NCBI GenBank assembly: GCA_947164865.1
Contig: CAMUYA010000010.1
Span: 35,914-99,913, forward strand
DNA from: an uncultured Lachnospiraceae bacterium
Lineage (GTDB): Bacteria; Bacillota; Clostridia; Lachnospirales; Lachnospiraceae
Length of the DNA: 64,000 bases
Direction of reading: 5' to 3'
The translations under genes were made by a program, and so were the position numbers. This document shows, in pieces, positions 34,908 through 45,263 of this stretch. Each line of letters begins with the position of its first letter. The first letter of the stretch is position 1. Below the pieces are notes generated by a model. That model ran no database searches and had not been told where the DNA came from. It was given only the letters and a program-made list of their open reading frames with translations.

Positions 34908-37514
34908 TCATATGAGATATTTTTCCTCAAACACCTGTCTGGGAAGAGGCTTGTCAAAATAGAATCCCTGAATGTATTTAACCTTCAGCCCTTTTACCAC
35001 GTTGTACTGGTCGGGAGTCTCTATTCCTTCGACGCAGACCTTAAGGCCCCTGGTCTCCGCAAGCTCGGCAACCATCTTAACAAATGCCTGAGAGTAAGCA
35101 TCCTCTGCCAGATCCTTGACGAAACTCTGATCGACCTTGATTATGTCAAAAGGTATTTCTCTTATATGATTGAGAGATGAATAACCTGTTCCGAAATCAT
35201 CGAGGGCTATGGATACGCCAAGGCTCTTTATCCTTGAAAGGATCCCTATCATTCGCTGCATGTCGTTGATAGCAAGGCTCTCAGTAACCTCCAGCGTAAG
35301 ATTTTTGGGATTAAGGCCGGTCTCTTTGATGGCGTTTTCCACTATCTCAACGATATTATTCTGCAGAAGCTGAACCACCGAGAGGTTGACATTGACCTTC
35401 ATGTATTCATAGCCTCTGTCGTTCCATGATTTCACGCTCCTGCAGGCCTCAAAAAGCACATGATCGCCTATGGGGTTGATGAGCCCCAGATACTCCGCAA
35501 GGGGGATGAAATCCACAGGAGATACAAAGCCCAGCTGCTTATTATCCCAGCGGACAAGAGCTTCTGCACCCACACATTCCTCAAGTCCGTCCTCCACATC
35601 AATGATGGGCTGGAAGTATACCTGGAATTCTTCATATCCGGTATCTTCCGCGTCTCGCATGTTCTTTTCCATATCAAGGCGTCTTCCGGCGATCTTGTCC
35701 TGATCGGAACTGTATCTGGACATGCGGTTCTTTCCGTCTTTCTTGGCTTCGTACATGGCGATATCGGCCTTGCGCATAAGACCCTGAACGGTATCTCCAT
35801 TGTCGGGGAAGGTTACGACACCTATACTTGAAGTGCAGTAGTATTCTCCGTCCTTGAGGAAAAACGGCCTGCTGAACACGTCTTTGATCTCGGCAAGTAT
35901 ATCTTCAAATCTGGAAAAACTTGAAGGCGGAACGAGGATGACAAATTCATCGCCGCCCATACGGTAGCAGTTATTCTCTATTCCATGTACAGATCTCATG
36001 GCATCGGATATAAGCTTTAAGAGTACATCTCCGTACTGATGTCCGAGTCCGTCGTTAATGTGCTTGAAATCATCCAGATCAAGATATATGAGTGCACCCT
36101 TTGTGTTCTCTTTTTCCACCTCATCGATAAGCCTTGCCAGATCTCTCTCGCAGCACATACGGTTGTAAAGGCCCGTGAGGAAATCGGTGAAGGCCTGCTG
36201 CTCTATCCTGCTCTGATGAAGCTTTCTGTCTGTCACATCATACAGGGAATAGAGGATCGCTTCCGATCCGTCAACCCATTCTATCTCCTTGCGGCTGAGC
36301 TCATACCATCTGTCGAGCCTTGAATTGTACAGCTCAAAACCGTTCTCGTTGTCCTTGATGCGGATGCCCTCCGCGATCATATTCTGAAGCTTTCCCTCTT
36401 TCCACTCCACATCGAAAGTCTCGATGAGCATACGGTTTACAAAGATGACCTTCTCGGTATCTCTGCTCGTCATATAGAAAGAAACACCTATATTGTTGAG
36501 GATATCTTCTATGGCTCTGAAGGAACCGGCTATGGAATTCTTGTTTATTCTCGAGAGGAGCAGATTCTGGAGAAGCCTTCCCGCATCGGTTATAAACTTT
36601 ATATCATTCTGGGACCACTCGTGACCTTCTTCGTAATACTTGAATACCGCTATGATATTGCCGTTTCCGCTCTGTTTGAGGAGGATCGGCATGCTGAGCG
36701 CGCACTTGATACCGGCATCCAGGATCTCTTTGTTTTCGGGACTGTGTATCTCCTCCTCAGAAAAGATCTGAACCTTACCGACATTAAATCTTTTCCTCTG
36801 AGCGTTCATGATCTCATCCGAGAACACGGGGATCATCACGTCTTCCTTCACTATCTCGGCAAGGATGTTACACTCCCCGCCATCATCCTGAAACCTGTAG
36901 AGCTGGGCGCTGTCTATACCGAAGAACCCTCCGACGATCTCTATCCAGTCGTGCATTATGCCCTCTGCGGAATCGGTGTTACCCAGAAGATTAAGGAGCT
37001 TTGAATCCGCTTCATAGGCATGTCTGAGGCGGCTGACACTGGCATCCTTGCTTCTGATCCTCTCAACCTCGGCGTCTATGCCCGAGACTCTCTCCTCATA
37101 TATCTCTTTACATAAGTGGCGCAAAAAATCTGTCCGGTCAAAGAATTCCCTTTCAGGGAGCTCATCCGAACAGACAACCAGCCATCTGGATACAATTTTA
37201 TCTTTTAGCCTGACAGATACCGCCGCAAGCCTGTACCCGGCAGCACCCTCTTCTCCCGGAACCATCACAGTGCTGACATCTTCCATGGATCCGTCGGAGA
37301 CATTATCAAGCAGCTCCTTCACAATATCAAGTGAAAGGAGCTGCTTTTCCCAGCCTTCCTCGTCGGTGATACCCGCAAGCCTGCCCGATGAAGTTACAAT
37401 GTTTCCCTTTTCATCCACAGCCAAAAAGACCGCACCACTGATACGGGAAAGCTCATCCATAAGCTTTCCCGGCATTTTTATATCGATTACATCCGGTAAA
37501 ATCGTCTTACTCAT
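34908..37514 (-). CDS. GAF-PAS-GGDEF-EAL c-di-GMP turnover protein
   Basis: Predicted 868 residues, cytosolic. An N-terminal sensory part (1-160) is not recognised. Residues about 165-325 look like GAF, about 325-430 like PAS (NIGVSFYMTSRDTEKVIFVNRM). GGDEF is intact (RMGGDEF, 518-524), and an upstream RxxD inhibitory site was not seen. EAL is intact: AEALVRW (650-656), VTES and LDDFGTGYSSL (771-781), and VCVEGIET. It could make or break down c-di-GMP, and which activity dominates cannot be known. It lies between guaB and purO, the GTP-building genes, and starts 21 bases after the guaB stop. Confidence 0.92.
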   Translation of the reverse strand: MSKTILPDVIDIKMPGKLMDELSRISGAVFLAVDEKGNIVTSSGRLAGITDEEGWEKQLLSLDIVKELLDNVSDGSMEDVSTVMVPGEEGAAGYRLAAVSVRLKDKIVSRWLVVCSDELPEREFFDRTDFLRHLCKEIYEERVSGIDAEVERIRSKDASVSRLRHAYEADSKLLNLLGNTDSAEGIMHDWIEIVGGFFGIDSAQLYRFQDDGGECNILAEIVKEDVMIPVFSDEIMNAQRKRFNVGKVQIFSEEEIHSPENKEILDAGIKCALSMPILLKQSGNGNIIAVFKYYEEGHEWSQNDIKFITDAGRLLQNLLLSRINKNSIAGSFRAIEDILNNIGVSFYMTSRDTEKVIFVNRMLIETFDVEWKEGKLQNMIAEGIRIKDNENGFELYNSRLDRWYELSRKEIEWVDGSEAILYSLYDVTDRKLHQSRIEQQAFTDFLTGLYNRMCCERDLARLIDEVEKENTKGALIYLDLDDFKHINDGLGHQYGDVLLKLISDAMRSVHGIENNCYRMGGDEFVILVPPSSFSRFEDILAEIKDVFSRPFFLKDGEYYCTSSIGVVTFPDNGDTVQGLMRKADIAMYEAKKDGKNRMSRYSSDQDKIAGRRLDMEKNMRDAEDTGYEEFQVYFQPIIDVEDGLEECVGAEALVRWDNKQLGFVSPVDFIPLAEYLGLINPIGDHVLFEACRSVKSWNDRGYEYMKVNVNLSVVQLLQNNIVEIVENAIKETGLNPKNLTLEVTESLAINDMQRMIGILSRIKSLGVSIALDDFGTGYSSLNHIREIPFDIIKVDQSFVKDLAEDAYSQAFVKMVAELAETRGLKVCVEGIETPDQYNVVKGLKVKYIQGFYFDKPLPRQVFEEKYLI

Positions 37515-37535
37515 TAAACCAAAAACCTGACCTGA

Positions 37536-39011
<1,476 letters not shown>

Positions 39012-39015
39012 TTAT

Positions 39016-39516
39016 CTAGTCGCTGTAAACCTTTCTGGGTGCAGCGTTTTTCATTATCTTTACAAGCTCTTCGCTGGGCGTGAAAAGTACCTGTTCCTTC
39101 CCCTCGTAGAACAATACATATGTTCCGTCGGGACCGTCGGTGACGGGCGCCGAAAAGTCCTTCGGATTGGTGCTGAGCTTTCCGAAATTGTCAAGATGAT
39201 AGGATTTTACCGGGGCTATCACCTGCACTTTATCGAACTCGTATGTAGCGATCCTCTTCCTGCGGGACTGATTGTATATCTTGTCTACCACAAGCTCCTT
39301 GTCAATGTAAAGGTATTCGTATTCGACCCCTATATACTGGGAAGAATAATAGATACCCACACCGAATCCTATCACAAATATAAGTATCCACCATTTGCCG
39401 GTGATGAACATCGCAATAAAAGCGGCCGCTCCCAACACGATGAGAAGTATCATCAGCAGCCTTGCCTTGTTGTTCGGACGGCCTTTCACAAGGCATTCAA
39501 CATAAGATTCACTCAT
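39016..39516 (-). CDS. DUF6106-like small membrane protein
   Basis: Predicted 166 residues. Two adjacent hydrophobic helices (LLMILLIVLGAAAFIAMF and WWILIFVIGFGVGIYY) are followed by a cytosolic beta-rich domain: YEYLYIDKELVVDKI, RKRIATYEFDKVQVIAPVKSY. The opening MSESYVECLVKGR and these blocks match DUF6106 as I recall. ATG 39516 overlaps the stop of rfbD by eight bases, so translation is coupled. Function unknown. Confidence 0.7.
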   Translation of the reverse strand: MSESYVECLVKGRPNNKARLLMILLIVLGAAAFIAMFITGKWWILIFVIGFGVGIYYSSQYIGVEYEYLYIDKELVVDKIYNQSRRKRIATYEFDKVQVIAPVKSYHLDNFGKLSTNPKDFSAPVTDGPDGTYVLFYEGKEQVLFTPSEELVKIMKNAAPRKVYSD

Positions 39517-40426
39517 TGTCAGCAATAACCTCCAGATATCTCTTAAGTGCATCGCGCCAGTCGGGAAGGGGCTCAAACCCGTTTTCCTTAAGCTTGCTCT
39601 TGTCGAGCCTGCTGTTAAACGGCCTTGCGGCTTTAGACAAGCCGTATTCCGCGGTAGTTACGGGGGTGACTTTGGTGTTAAGCCCCGAAAGCCTGTATAT
39701 CTCTTTCGTAAAATCATACCAGGAGATATAACCGCCCTCGTTGGTGGCATGGTAATAGCCGTATTTATCGGTCATGATCATATCCACCAGAAGCCTCGCA
39801 AGATCAAGTGTGTATGTTGGAGTCCCGATCTGGTCGTTGACAACGCGCACCTCGTCGTGTGTCTTTCCCACATTCAGCATGGTCTTTACAAAATTCTTAC
39901 CGTTTACTCCGAATACCCATGCGATCCTAACGATAAAGTATTTATCCAGGATCCCCGATACGGCCTTTTCGCCCTCAAGCTTGGTGGCTCCGTAATGATT
40001 GAGTGGCTTGTAGTCCTTGCAGTCAGGCTGCCAGGGCTTTTCTCCCTGCCCGTCAAAGACGTAGTCCGTGCTGAGGTAGAGCATCTTTGCTCCGACGCTC
40101 CGGGCGGCCTCCGCAATATTTTTGGTCCCGCTCACATTGATCGCATAGACTTTATCCTTTTTATCTTCGTCCTCGGCTGCGTCCACCGCAGTCCAGGCCG
40201 CACAATGGATGATCGCATCCGGCCTTAAGCTGCCGATGACCCTGCCGACTGCCTCGGCATCGGTGATATCCATGCTCATGTAGGGCATCTTTGTGACAGG
40301 ACTTGCGTCTGCGATCCCCGCATACTCCGGTGCTATATCGCTTCCCGTCGCCTCCATGCCCCTCTTGTACAATTCATTCATCACGTCGTGGCCAAGCTGG
40401 CCGGCCACTCCCGTTACCAAAACCAT
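39509..40426 (-). CDS. rfbD: dTDP-4-dehydrorhamnose reductase
   Basis: Predicted 305 residues, extended SDR fold. MVLVTGVAGQLGHDV is the NADPH-binding turn, STDYVFDG and the YxxxK pair (NHYGATKLEGE) follow, and RIAWVFG and GTPTYTLDLA complete the RmlD signature. It reduces dTDP-4-keto-L-rhamnose to dTDP-L-rhamnose for cell-surface polysaccharide. The other rhamnose genes (rfbA, B, C) are not in the window. An extended -10 promoter lies just upstream. Confidence 0.93.
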   Translation of the reverse strand: MVLVTGVAGQLGHDVMNELYKRGMEATGSDIAPEYAGIADASPVTKMPYMSMDITDAEAVGRVIGSLRPDAIIHCAAWTAVDAAEDEDKKDKVYAINVSGTKNIAEAARSVGAKMLYLSTDYVFDGQGEKPWQPDCKDYKPLNHYGATKLEGEKAVSGILDKYFIVRIAWVFGVNGKNFVKTMLNVGKTHDEVRVVNDQIGTPTYTLDLARLLVDMIMTDKYGYYHATNEGGYISWYDFTKEIYRLSGLNTKVTPVTTAEYGLSKAARPFNSRLDKSKLKENGFEPLPDWRDALKRYLEVIADNE

Positions 40427-40459
40427 ATATCGATCCCTCTTTCTGAAATAAGTAGTAAT

Positions 40460-40468
40460 AGTATAACA
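40460..40468 (-). promoter_or_regulatory. Extended -10 of the rfbD promoter
   Basis: TGTTATACT: TATACT at 40460-40465 with a TG one base upstream (40467-40468), an extended -10. The -35 region is AT-rich with no match. About 30 bases of leader precede the rfbD ATG. Confidence 0.55.
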
Positions 40469-40481
40469 TAAAAACTAAAAA

Positions 40482-40517
40482 ATATTTAGAAAAAACTAAT
40501 TTTTTTCTTCTAAATAT
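40482..40517. promoter_or_regulatory. Perfect 10-bp inverted repeat in the divergent rfbD/transglutaminase gap
   Basis: ATATTTAGAA at 40482-40491 and TTCTAAATAT at 40508-40517 are exact reverse complements 16 bases apart, and run further as A/T-tracts. It sits just upstream of the rfbD extended -10 and about 15 bases before the transglutaminase ATG. Confidence 0.55.
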
Positions 40518-40531
40518 GGTAGGATATATAC

Positions 40532-41593
40532 ATGAGCAAAAAAACAGTCGGAAAAACAAGATATTCCGCTTCCGTCTTTCTCGCAGGGGTTGTGCTTGCG
40601 GGATTGTTTTTCGCGGGCTGTTCCACGGCTGCGGATCCGGTGATACCCCCCGGCGGGGCGTCTTCATCCCCTTCGGTATCCGAAGAGGCACCCGGTGCTC
40701 CGGGGAAATCCGATGTTGAATCCAAAAACACCGGCGAGAAGGAGGAAACAGCAGCCGACCAGGCTCCCGTCAAGGGAAGCAGGGACAATTCCGTGCGTTG
40801 TCTTGTCCCCTCCGCAGACGGTACTCTCGTAGCCGAAAGCGACACTTATTCCATAGATTATTCTCACACGGACGACGGATATGTCTGTGTTAAATATAAC
40901 GGCCCCATCGATGTCATCAAGCTCAGGATCACAGGTCCCGACGAAGTCGTGTATACATACGACCTCAAGACAAAGGATTATGAGGTATTTCCTCTTACCG
41001 GCGGGAACGGTTCCTACACCGTAGCCATTTATGAGAATATCGAAGGCACGCAATATGCTCTTGCAGCTTCCGAAGTGATAGATGTGTCGATATCCGATGA
41101 GCTTACTCCTTACCTTTACCCCAATCAGTATGTCAATTTCACCAAGGACAGCAAAGCAGTCAAGCTTGCTTCCGAGCTGGTTTACAGCGCGAACGACGAT
41201 CTTGATGCGGTATCGCTTGTATATAATTACATCATAGATAACATCACCTACGACACCCCGAAAGCCGAAAGCCGACCCACCAACTACGTTCCGGATATAG
41301 ATGAGATCCTTGATGCAAAGACCGGCATCTGCCTCGATTACGCCTCCCTTATGTGCTCCATGTTAAGGAGCCAGGGTATCCCCACAAGGCTTGAGATCGG
41401 GTATGCGGCGGATGCATACCACGCCTGGATCAGCGTGTATATCGACGGAGTGGGCTGGGTGAACGGTGTGGTGGAATTCACCGGGAATACATGGACCCTC
41501 ATGGATCCCACTTTCGGTGCCAGCACCGGAGATTCAACACTTAAGAAATTTATCGGAGACGGTTCCAACTATACACTTCAAAAAATATATTGA
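40532..41593 (+). CDS. Transglutaminase-domain lipoprotein
   Basis: Predicted 353 residues. A lipoprotein signal ends FFAGC (Cys about residue 30). A Pro/Glu-rich linker follows, then a beta-domain and a papain-like transglutaminase core with catalytic Cys in TGICLDYASLMCSMLR, His in YHAWISVYIDG and Asp in LMDPTFGAS. Bacterial members act as proteases or transamidases on the outside of the cell. The frame's ATG follows TAGGAT, a weak site. The gene is followed ten bases later by a GspF/PilC gene, suggesting a role in the surface structure built by that cluster, though this link is inferred. Confidence 0.88.
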   Translation: MSKKTVGKTRYSASVFLAGVVLAGLFFAGCSTAADPVIPPGGASSSPSVSEEAPGAPGKSDVESKNTGEKEETAADQAPVKGSRDNSVRCLVPSADGTLVAESDTYSIDYSHTDDGYVCVKYNGPIDVIKLRITGPDEVVYTYDLKTKDYEVFPLTGGNGSYTVAIYENIEGTQYALAASEVIDVSISDELTPYLYPNQYVNFTKDSKAVKLASELVYSANDDLDAVSLVYNYIIDNITYDTPKAESRPTNYVPDIDEILDAKTGICLDYASLMCSMLRSQGIPTRLEIGYAADAYHAWISVYIDGVGWVNGVVEFTGNTWTLMDPTFGASTGDSTLKKFIGDGSNYTLQKIY

Positions 41594-41603
41594 GGAAAAC
41601 GAA

Positions 41604-42650
41604 ATGGCAAACCAAAGAAGTCTATCAAACGAAGAGATCGCATCATTTTTCAGGCAGACCTCCATGCTCTTTACGGCAGGTATCGGCCCGAGAGATGCCA
41701 TGCAGATCCTCCTTAACGACAGCAAGAACGAAAAGGGAAGAGAGCTGATCACACAGATCCGCGATATCTGCCGTCAGGGCGAGACCTTTTCACACGCACT
41801 CAAGGAAACCGGAGTATTCCCCGATTATGTTATCAACATGATCTCCCTTGGAGAAGAATCCGGTAAGACCGACACATGTATGAACGCTCTAGCCGAGTTC
41901 TATGAAAAGGAACAGGCCATATCGGAGAGTCTTCGCGGAGCGCTCACATATCCCGTGGTCATGCTCTTTATGATGCTCATCGTCATCATAGTGCTAGTGG
42001 GAAAAGTAATGCCCATATTCCAGCAGGTGTTCAACGAACTGGGAACGGATATGACCGGCTTTGCGGGCTCCATGCTCAAGGTCGGAAAGGCCCTCAACAA
42101 CTACTCCATCGTTTTCCTGTGCATATTCGCCGTGCTTGTGGTATTTTACATCTTCGCCAATCACACCGCAGCCGGCCGCAAGATGAGTCACAATATCCTT
42201 ATCAATTTTCCCCTTACAAAGGGATTCTACGAGAGCGTAGCCTGTGAGCGTTTTGCAAGTTCACTCGCCATTGCAATTTCCAGCGGCATGGACACATATT
42301 CCGGTCTGGATATGGCCAAAAAGATGGTTGAGCATCCCAGGATGTCCGAAAAGATCGACCACTGCAAAGAAATGATCAAAGAGGGCTCCAATTTCTCGGA
42401 AGCACTTTCCGAAGCCGAGATATTCAGCAACCTCTATTCACAGATGGTCAGCGTGGGATTCACCAGCGGTAATCCGGACACGGTGCTTTTGCAGATAGCC
42501 GATTCCTACGAGAAGCAGTCGACCAAAAAGATCCAGTCCATCCTTTCCGTACTTGAGCCCACACTGGTAATAATCCTTTCGCTCATTGTCGGAATGATCC
42601 TTCTTTCGGTAATACTTCCCCTTATGGGAATCATGTCCAGCATCGGATAA
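41604..42650 (+). CDS. Type II secretion/type IV pilus platform protein, GspF/PilC family
   Basis: Predicted 348 residues. It has the F-domain layout: two cytoplasmic four-helix regions with similar patterns (FTAGIGPRDAMQILL.. and ISSGMDTYSGLDMAKKMVEHP), and three hydrophobic helices (VVMLFMMLIVIIVLVGKVMPIF, SIVFLCIFAVLVVFYIFA, and LVIILSLIVGMILLSVILPLM), with EESGKTDT and GFTSGNPD as paired GxxS signatures. It anchors the assembly ATPase at the inner face. Normal family size is about 400. GAGGAA precedes ATG 41604. No ATPase, prepilin peptidase or secretin is in the window. Confidence 0.88.
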   Translation: MANQRSLSNEEIASFFRQTSMLFTAGIGPRDAMQILLNDSKNEKGRELITQIRDICRQGETFSHALKETGVFPDYVINMISLGEESGKTDTCMNALAEFYEKEQAISESLRGALTYPVVMLFMMLIVIIVLVGKVMPIFQQVFNELGTDMTGFAGSMLKVGKALNNYSIVFLCIFAVLVVFYIFANHTAAGRKMSHNILINFPLTKGFYESVACERFASSLAIAISSGMDTYSGLDMAKKMVEHPRMSEKIDHCKEMIKEGSNFSEALSEAEIFSNLYSQMVSVGFTSGNPDTVLLQIADSYEKQSTKKIQSILSVLEPTLVIILSLIVGMILLSVILPLMGIMSSIG

Positions 42651-42693
42651 AACGGACACATAAGAAACAAGTCAGCAATCATTGGTGATCAAC

Positions 42694-43044
42694 ATGAACA
42701 GATTTGAGCATGCGACGCCCGCACCGGTAAAATACATAGCGAGATATCTCCCGATAGTGTTTTTCATTGTCGTGTTTGTGGTATTCTTTATCCTTCTCGG
42801 AAATGTGTCATCCGACACTCTGGAACGGCAAAAGAACAGCCTCGAGACGGCTATGGAGCACAATATAGCTCAATGCTATGCCCTTGAGGGTTCATACCCT
42901 CCCAACGTTGATTATCTCAAGGATCACTACGGACTTACCTACGATGACAAAACGTTTGTGGTCCAGTACACATATTACGGCGGGAACCTTTATCCCGATT
43001 ATGTTGTAACCTACAGAACAGGTCTTAAAATGACCGGCAACTAG
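42694..43044 (+). CDS. Pseudopilin-like membrane protein
   Basis: Predicted 116 residues. One long hydrophobic helix (YLPIVFFIVVFVVFFILLG) near the N-terminus is followed by a soluble domain. The string CYALEGSYPPNVDYLKDHYGL has the YxLEGxYPxxxxxL pattern typical of GspG-like pseudopilins. There is no leading Gly/Phe processing site before the helix, so it may be unprocessed or a minor subunit. ATG 42694 is chosen because GGTGAT lies before it. Translation is in register with the pilus-like cluster. Confidence 0.65.
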   Translation: MNRFEHATPAPVKYIARYLPIVFFIVVFVVFFILLGNVSSDTLERQKNSLETAMEHNIAQCYALEGSYPPNVDYLKDHYGLTYDDKTFVVQYTYYGGNLYPDYVVTYRTGLKMTGN

Positions 43045-43096
43045 ATTCCGCAACCATCCGGATTCCGGATCATATACTTTAACGGGAAACAGAGTA

Positions 43097-43588
43097 ATGG
43101 AACAAAAACAGCAGCCACATATCATAGATGTTATATTCGTGCTTGCGCTTTTCGGTGCTTTTGCATTTTCCTCGGTAATGCTCATTATTATCGGTTCCGG
43201 CATTTACCGCGGCACCATCAGCAATATGCAGAGCAATTTCGAAACAAGAACAAGCGCTTCTTACATATGTGAAAAAGTCAGGCAGGGTGAGCAGACCGCC
43301 ATCCGCACCATAGAAGGTGAGGACGCGATCGCCATATACAAAACCTACGGAGATAGGGACTTTATAACTTATCTTTACCACCGTGACGGATATCTCTGCG
43401 AGCTCTTTACGTCCGCCGATACCGCCATAGGCTCTTCCACTCTTGCAGCCGGGCAGAAGATCACCGAGCTCTCGTCGCTGCAGGCGGAACCTGCCTCCGA
43501 CTCTCTGATCGAAATCATCCTCGAAAACAAAAACGGATCAACCAGCAGGCTGCTGTTGAGCAGCTATTCCGACGATATGGGAGACTAA
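43097..43588 (+). CDS. DUF4860-like minor pseudopilin
   Basis: Predicted 163 residues. An N-terminal helix (IFVLALFGAFAFSSVMLIIIGSGIY) then a beta-rich domain with an ASYICEKVRQGEQ segment; this resembles the DUF4860 family seen in Firmicute pilus-like loci. No prepilin cleavage signature (G|F-x-x-x-E) is found. The stop TAA is followed one base later by the next ATG. Function is inferred only from its neighbours. Confidence 0.65.
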   Translation: MEQKQQPHIIDVIFVLALFGAFAFSSVMLIIIGSGIYRGTISNMQSNFETRTSASYICEKVRQGEQTAIRTIEGEDAIAIYKTYGDRDFITYLYHRDGYLCELFTSADTAIGSSTLAAGQKITELSSLQAEPASDSLIEIILENKNGSTSRLLLSSYSDDMGD

Positions 43589-43589
43589 A

Positions 43590-44054
43590 ATGAAGCATTC
43601 AAAATCAGGCCTTTTTCTTATGGAAATGATAGTGTGTCTTCTTTTCTTCGCTCTGAGTGCGGCAGTTTGTGCCCAGATGTTTGCGAAGTCACACTCTATA
43701 AGCAATACCGCCATCAACGAAAATCATGCCGTCATCGCTGTCTCCAATCTTGCAGAATGCTACTACACCGAGTTTGGTGACCTTGATTCGATTTCCGGAA
43801 AGTATTTTAAAAACAACAGCTCTGTTATCGGCACAGACACGTTGCGCGTATACTATGACGAAGCATTTGAGCCTTCGGACAAGGCAGAGCAGGATTGCCC
43901 TTACTATTCCGAGATTCATCTGCTCGACCCTGACAATGCCACTTTCCGGGAAGGTGTGATATCATTTTTCAGCCGTGAAGAGAAAAGCGGAACCGTCACC
44001 ACCACCCCTGTGTATTCACTGGATGTTACCGTTAATATACCAAACAGGAAATAA
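43590..44054 (+). CDS. Type IV prepilin-like protein
   Basis: Predicted 154 residues. The N-terminus MKHSKSGLFLMEMIVCLLFF is a class III (prepilin) signal: short basic leader, Gly7, then LFLME with Glu at position +5 of the mature protein, and a hydrophobic helix. The domain after residue 35 is Tyr/Cys-containing and not recognised. GGGAGA precedes the ATG. It is the clearest pilin-type subunit in the cluster and needs a prepilin peptidase encoded elsewhere. Confidence 0.75.
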   Translation: MKHSKSGLFLMEMIVCLLFFALSAAVCAQMFAKSHSISNTAINENHAVIAVSNLAECYYTEFGDLDSISGKYFKNNSSVIGTDTLRVYYDEAFEPSDKAEQDCPYYSEIHLLDPDNATFREGVISFFSREEKSGTVTTTPVYSLDVTVNIPNRK

Positions 44055-44059
44055 CTATT

Positions 44060-44518
44060 ATGGCAAAAGGAAAAAGCTCCCTTATGGAAGCCCCCAAAAA
44101 CGGACCTGAATTTAAATTAAATCCGGGTTCCACATCGATCCTTCTTATCTTTGTAACGCTTTGTCTTGTGGCTTTTGCGGTGCTCTGTGTCGTCAGTTCC
44201 AACTCCGACAGAAAGCTCGGCAACAAGGTGATTAACCGCACCACCGAGTATTACAGTTCTTGCAATCACGCTCAGAGGATCATCGCACAGATAGATGACG
44301 AGCTGGTCACGGCTTACAATTCGACGGATAATAAGCAGGATTATTACACTGCCGTCGGCGGATCTTCCAGGACTTTCGTGATCGATATCGACGCATCCCG
44401 CAAGCTCCATGTGGGGCTTTCCATCAACTATCCCGAGAATGAAGGAGATGCTTTTTATAAGATCACTTCATGGTATATCGAGACCATATCCGAAGAAGGG
44501 ACCGTCACCATAGAGTAG
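44060..44518 (+). CDS. Pilin-cluster membrane protein, unrecognised
   Basis: Predicted 152 residues. A polar, Pro/Lys-containing start (MAKGKSSLMEAPKNGPEFKLNPG) precedes one hydrophobic helix (TSILLIFVTLCLVAFAVLCVV), then SSNSDRKLGNKVINRTTEYYSSCNHAQRI and a beta-rich C-terminal part. This is like PilX/minor pseudopilins but without a processing site. AGGAAA before the ATG. Its last 14 bases overlap the 3' end of the converging lipoprotein gene. Confidence 0.6.
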   Translation: MAKGKSSLMEAPKNGPEFKLNPGSTSILLIFVTLCLVAFAVLCVVSSNSDRKLGNKVINRTTEYYSSCNHAQRIIAQIDDELVTAYNSTDNKQDYYTAVGGSSRTFVIDIDASRKLHVGLSINYPENEGDAFYKITSWYIETISEEGTVTIE

Positions 44519-45263
44519 TTGTCTCTACAATTCTGGCATCCAGCAGTGTCATAAAGCAGAAATCACCTTCATAATAAATATCGAATCTTCCGATTACAGT
44601 CACATCATCTCCCATCTCGGGATAATCGTCGGGATATTTAAAATCATCCGTGGTTGTGAACTCTATTCCCTGCGCGCAGCATGCGGTGGCATCCTGTATG
44701 ATGCATGCATGATAATCGTTTCCGGTCGCATCGTCGTGATAGTACGAATACATTCCGGTCATCTTAACCGTCTTACCGATATAATCATCGGGCTTTACCA
44801 TCATGTTATACACTTCCGAATAAACCATGGTGGAGGAAAGGACAGTAAGATCCACATCGATATCTCCCTCTTCGGCGGTCTCTTTTGCCAATTCTTCAGG
44901 TTCGTCTTCTGATGTTTCTTCTTGTATTTCTTCCGCAGCTGTCGTTGGTGCATCTTCGGGTGCTGCTATCTCTTCCGGTTCTGCTATCTCTTCGATCTCC
45001 GCTTTCTCGCCGGTATCTGCAGATGTCGCCGTCTCGGATGAGCCATCTGTTTCAGGAGTGCCGCTTGTACCGTCCTCTGGTTGTATTCCCTCCTGCAGAA
45101 CATCCTCAACCGTTTTGATATTTCCGGAGGAATGAGAGGCGGTATCTTCCGCGGCACAGCCTGTCAGAGCATACAAACCTGCCATGATCATCATGATGCA
45201 GGCTATTCTTTTACCTATATTCTTGTTCTTCATACCGGTTTTTTTAACACTGTCTCTTTTCAT
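44505..45263 (-). CDS. Lipoprotein with CC-motif domain, last gene of the zinc operon
   Basis: Predicted 252 residues. After MKRDSVKKTGMKNK a signal helix ends ALTGCAAED (lipobox LTGC). A long, acidic, Glu/Thr-rich linker (about 35-145) is followed by a compact domain: DDYIGKTVKMTGMYSYY and CIIQDATACCAQGIEFTT, with a CC pair that could bind metal and an OB-like pattern. The start overlaps the permease stop as ATGA (45260-45263), with AGGAGG before it. It resembles the CC segment of zinc-regulated YcgQ-type proteins, but this is a loose similarity. Its 3' end overlaps a convergent gene. Confidence 0.7.
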   Translation of the reverse strand: MKRDSVKKTGMKNKNIGKRIACIMMIMAGLYALTGCAAEDTASHSSGNIKTVEDVLQEGIQPEDGTSGTPETDGSSETATSADTGEKAEIEEIAEPEEIAAPEDAPTTAAEEIQEETSEDEPEELAKETAEEGDIDVDLTVLSSTMVYSEVYNMMVKPDDYIGKTVKMTGMYSYYHDDATGNDYHACIIQDATACCAQGIEFTTTDDFKYPDDYPEMGDDVTVIGRFDIYYEGDFCFMTLLDARIVETTTLW

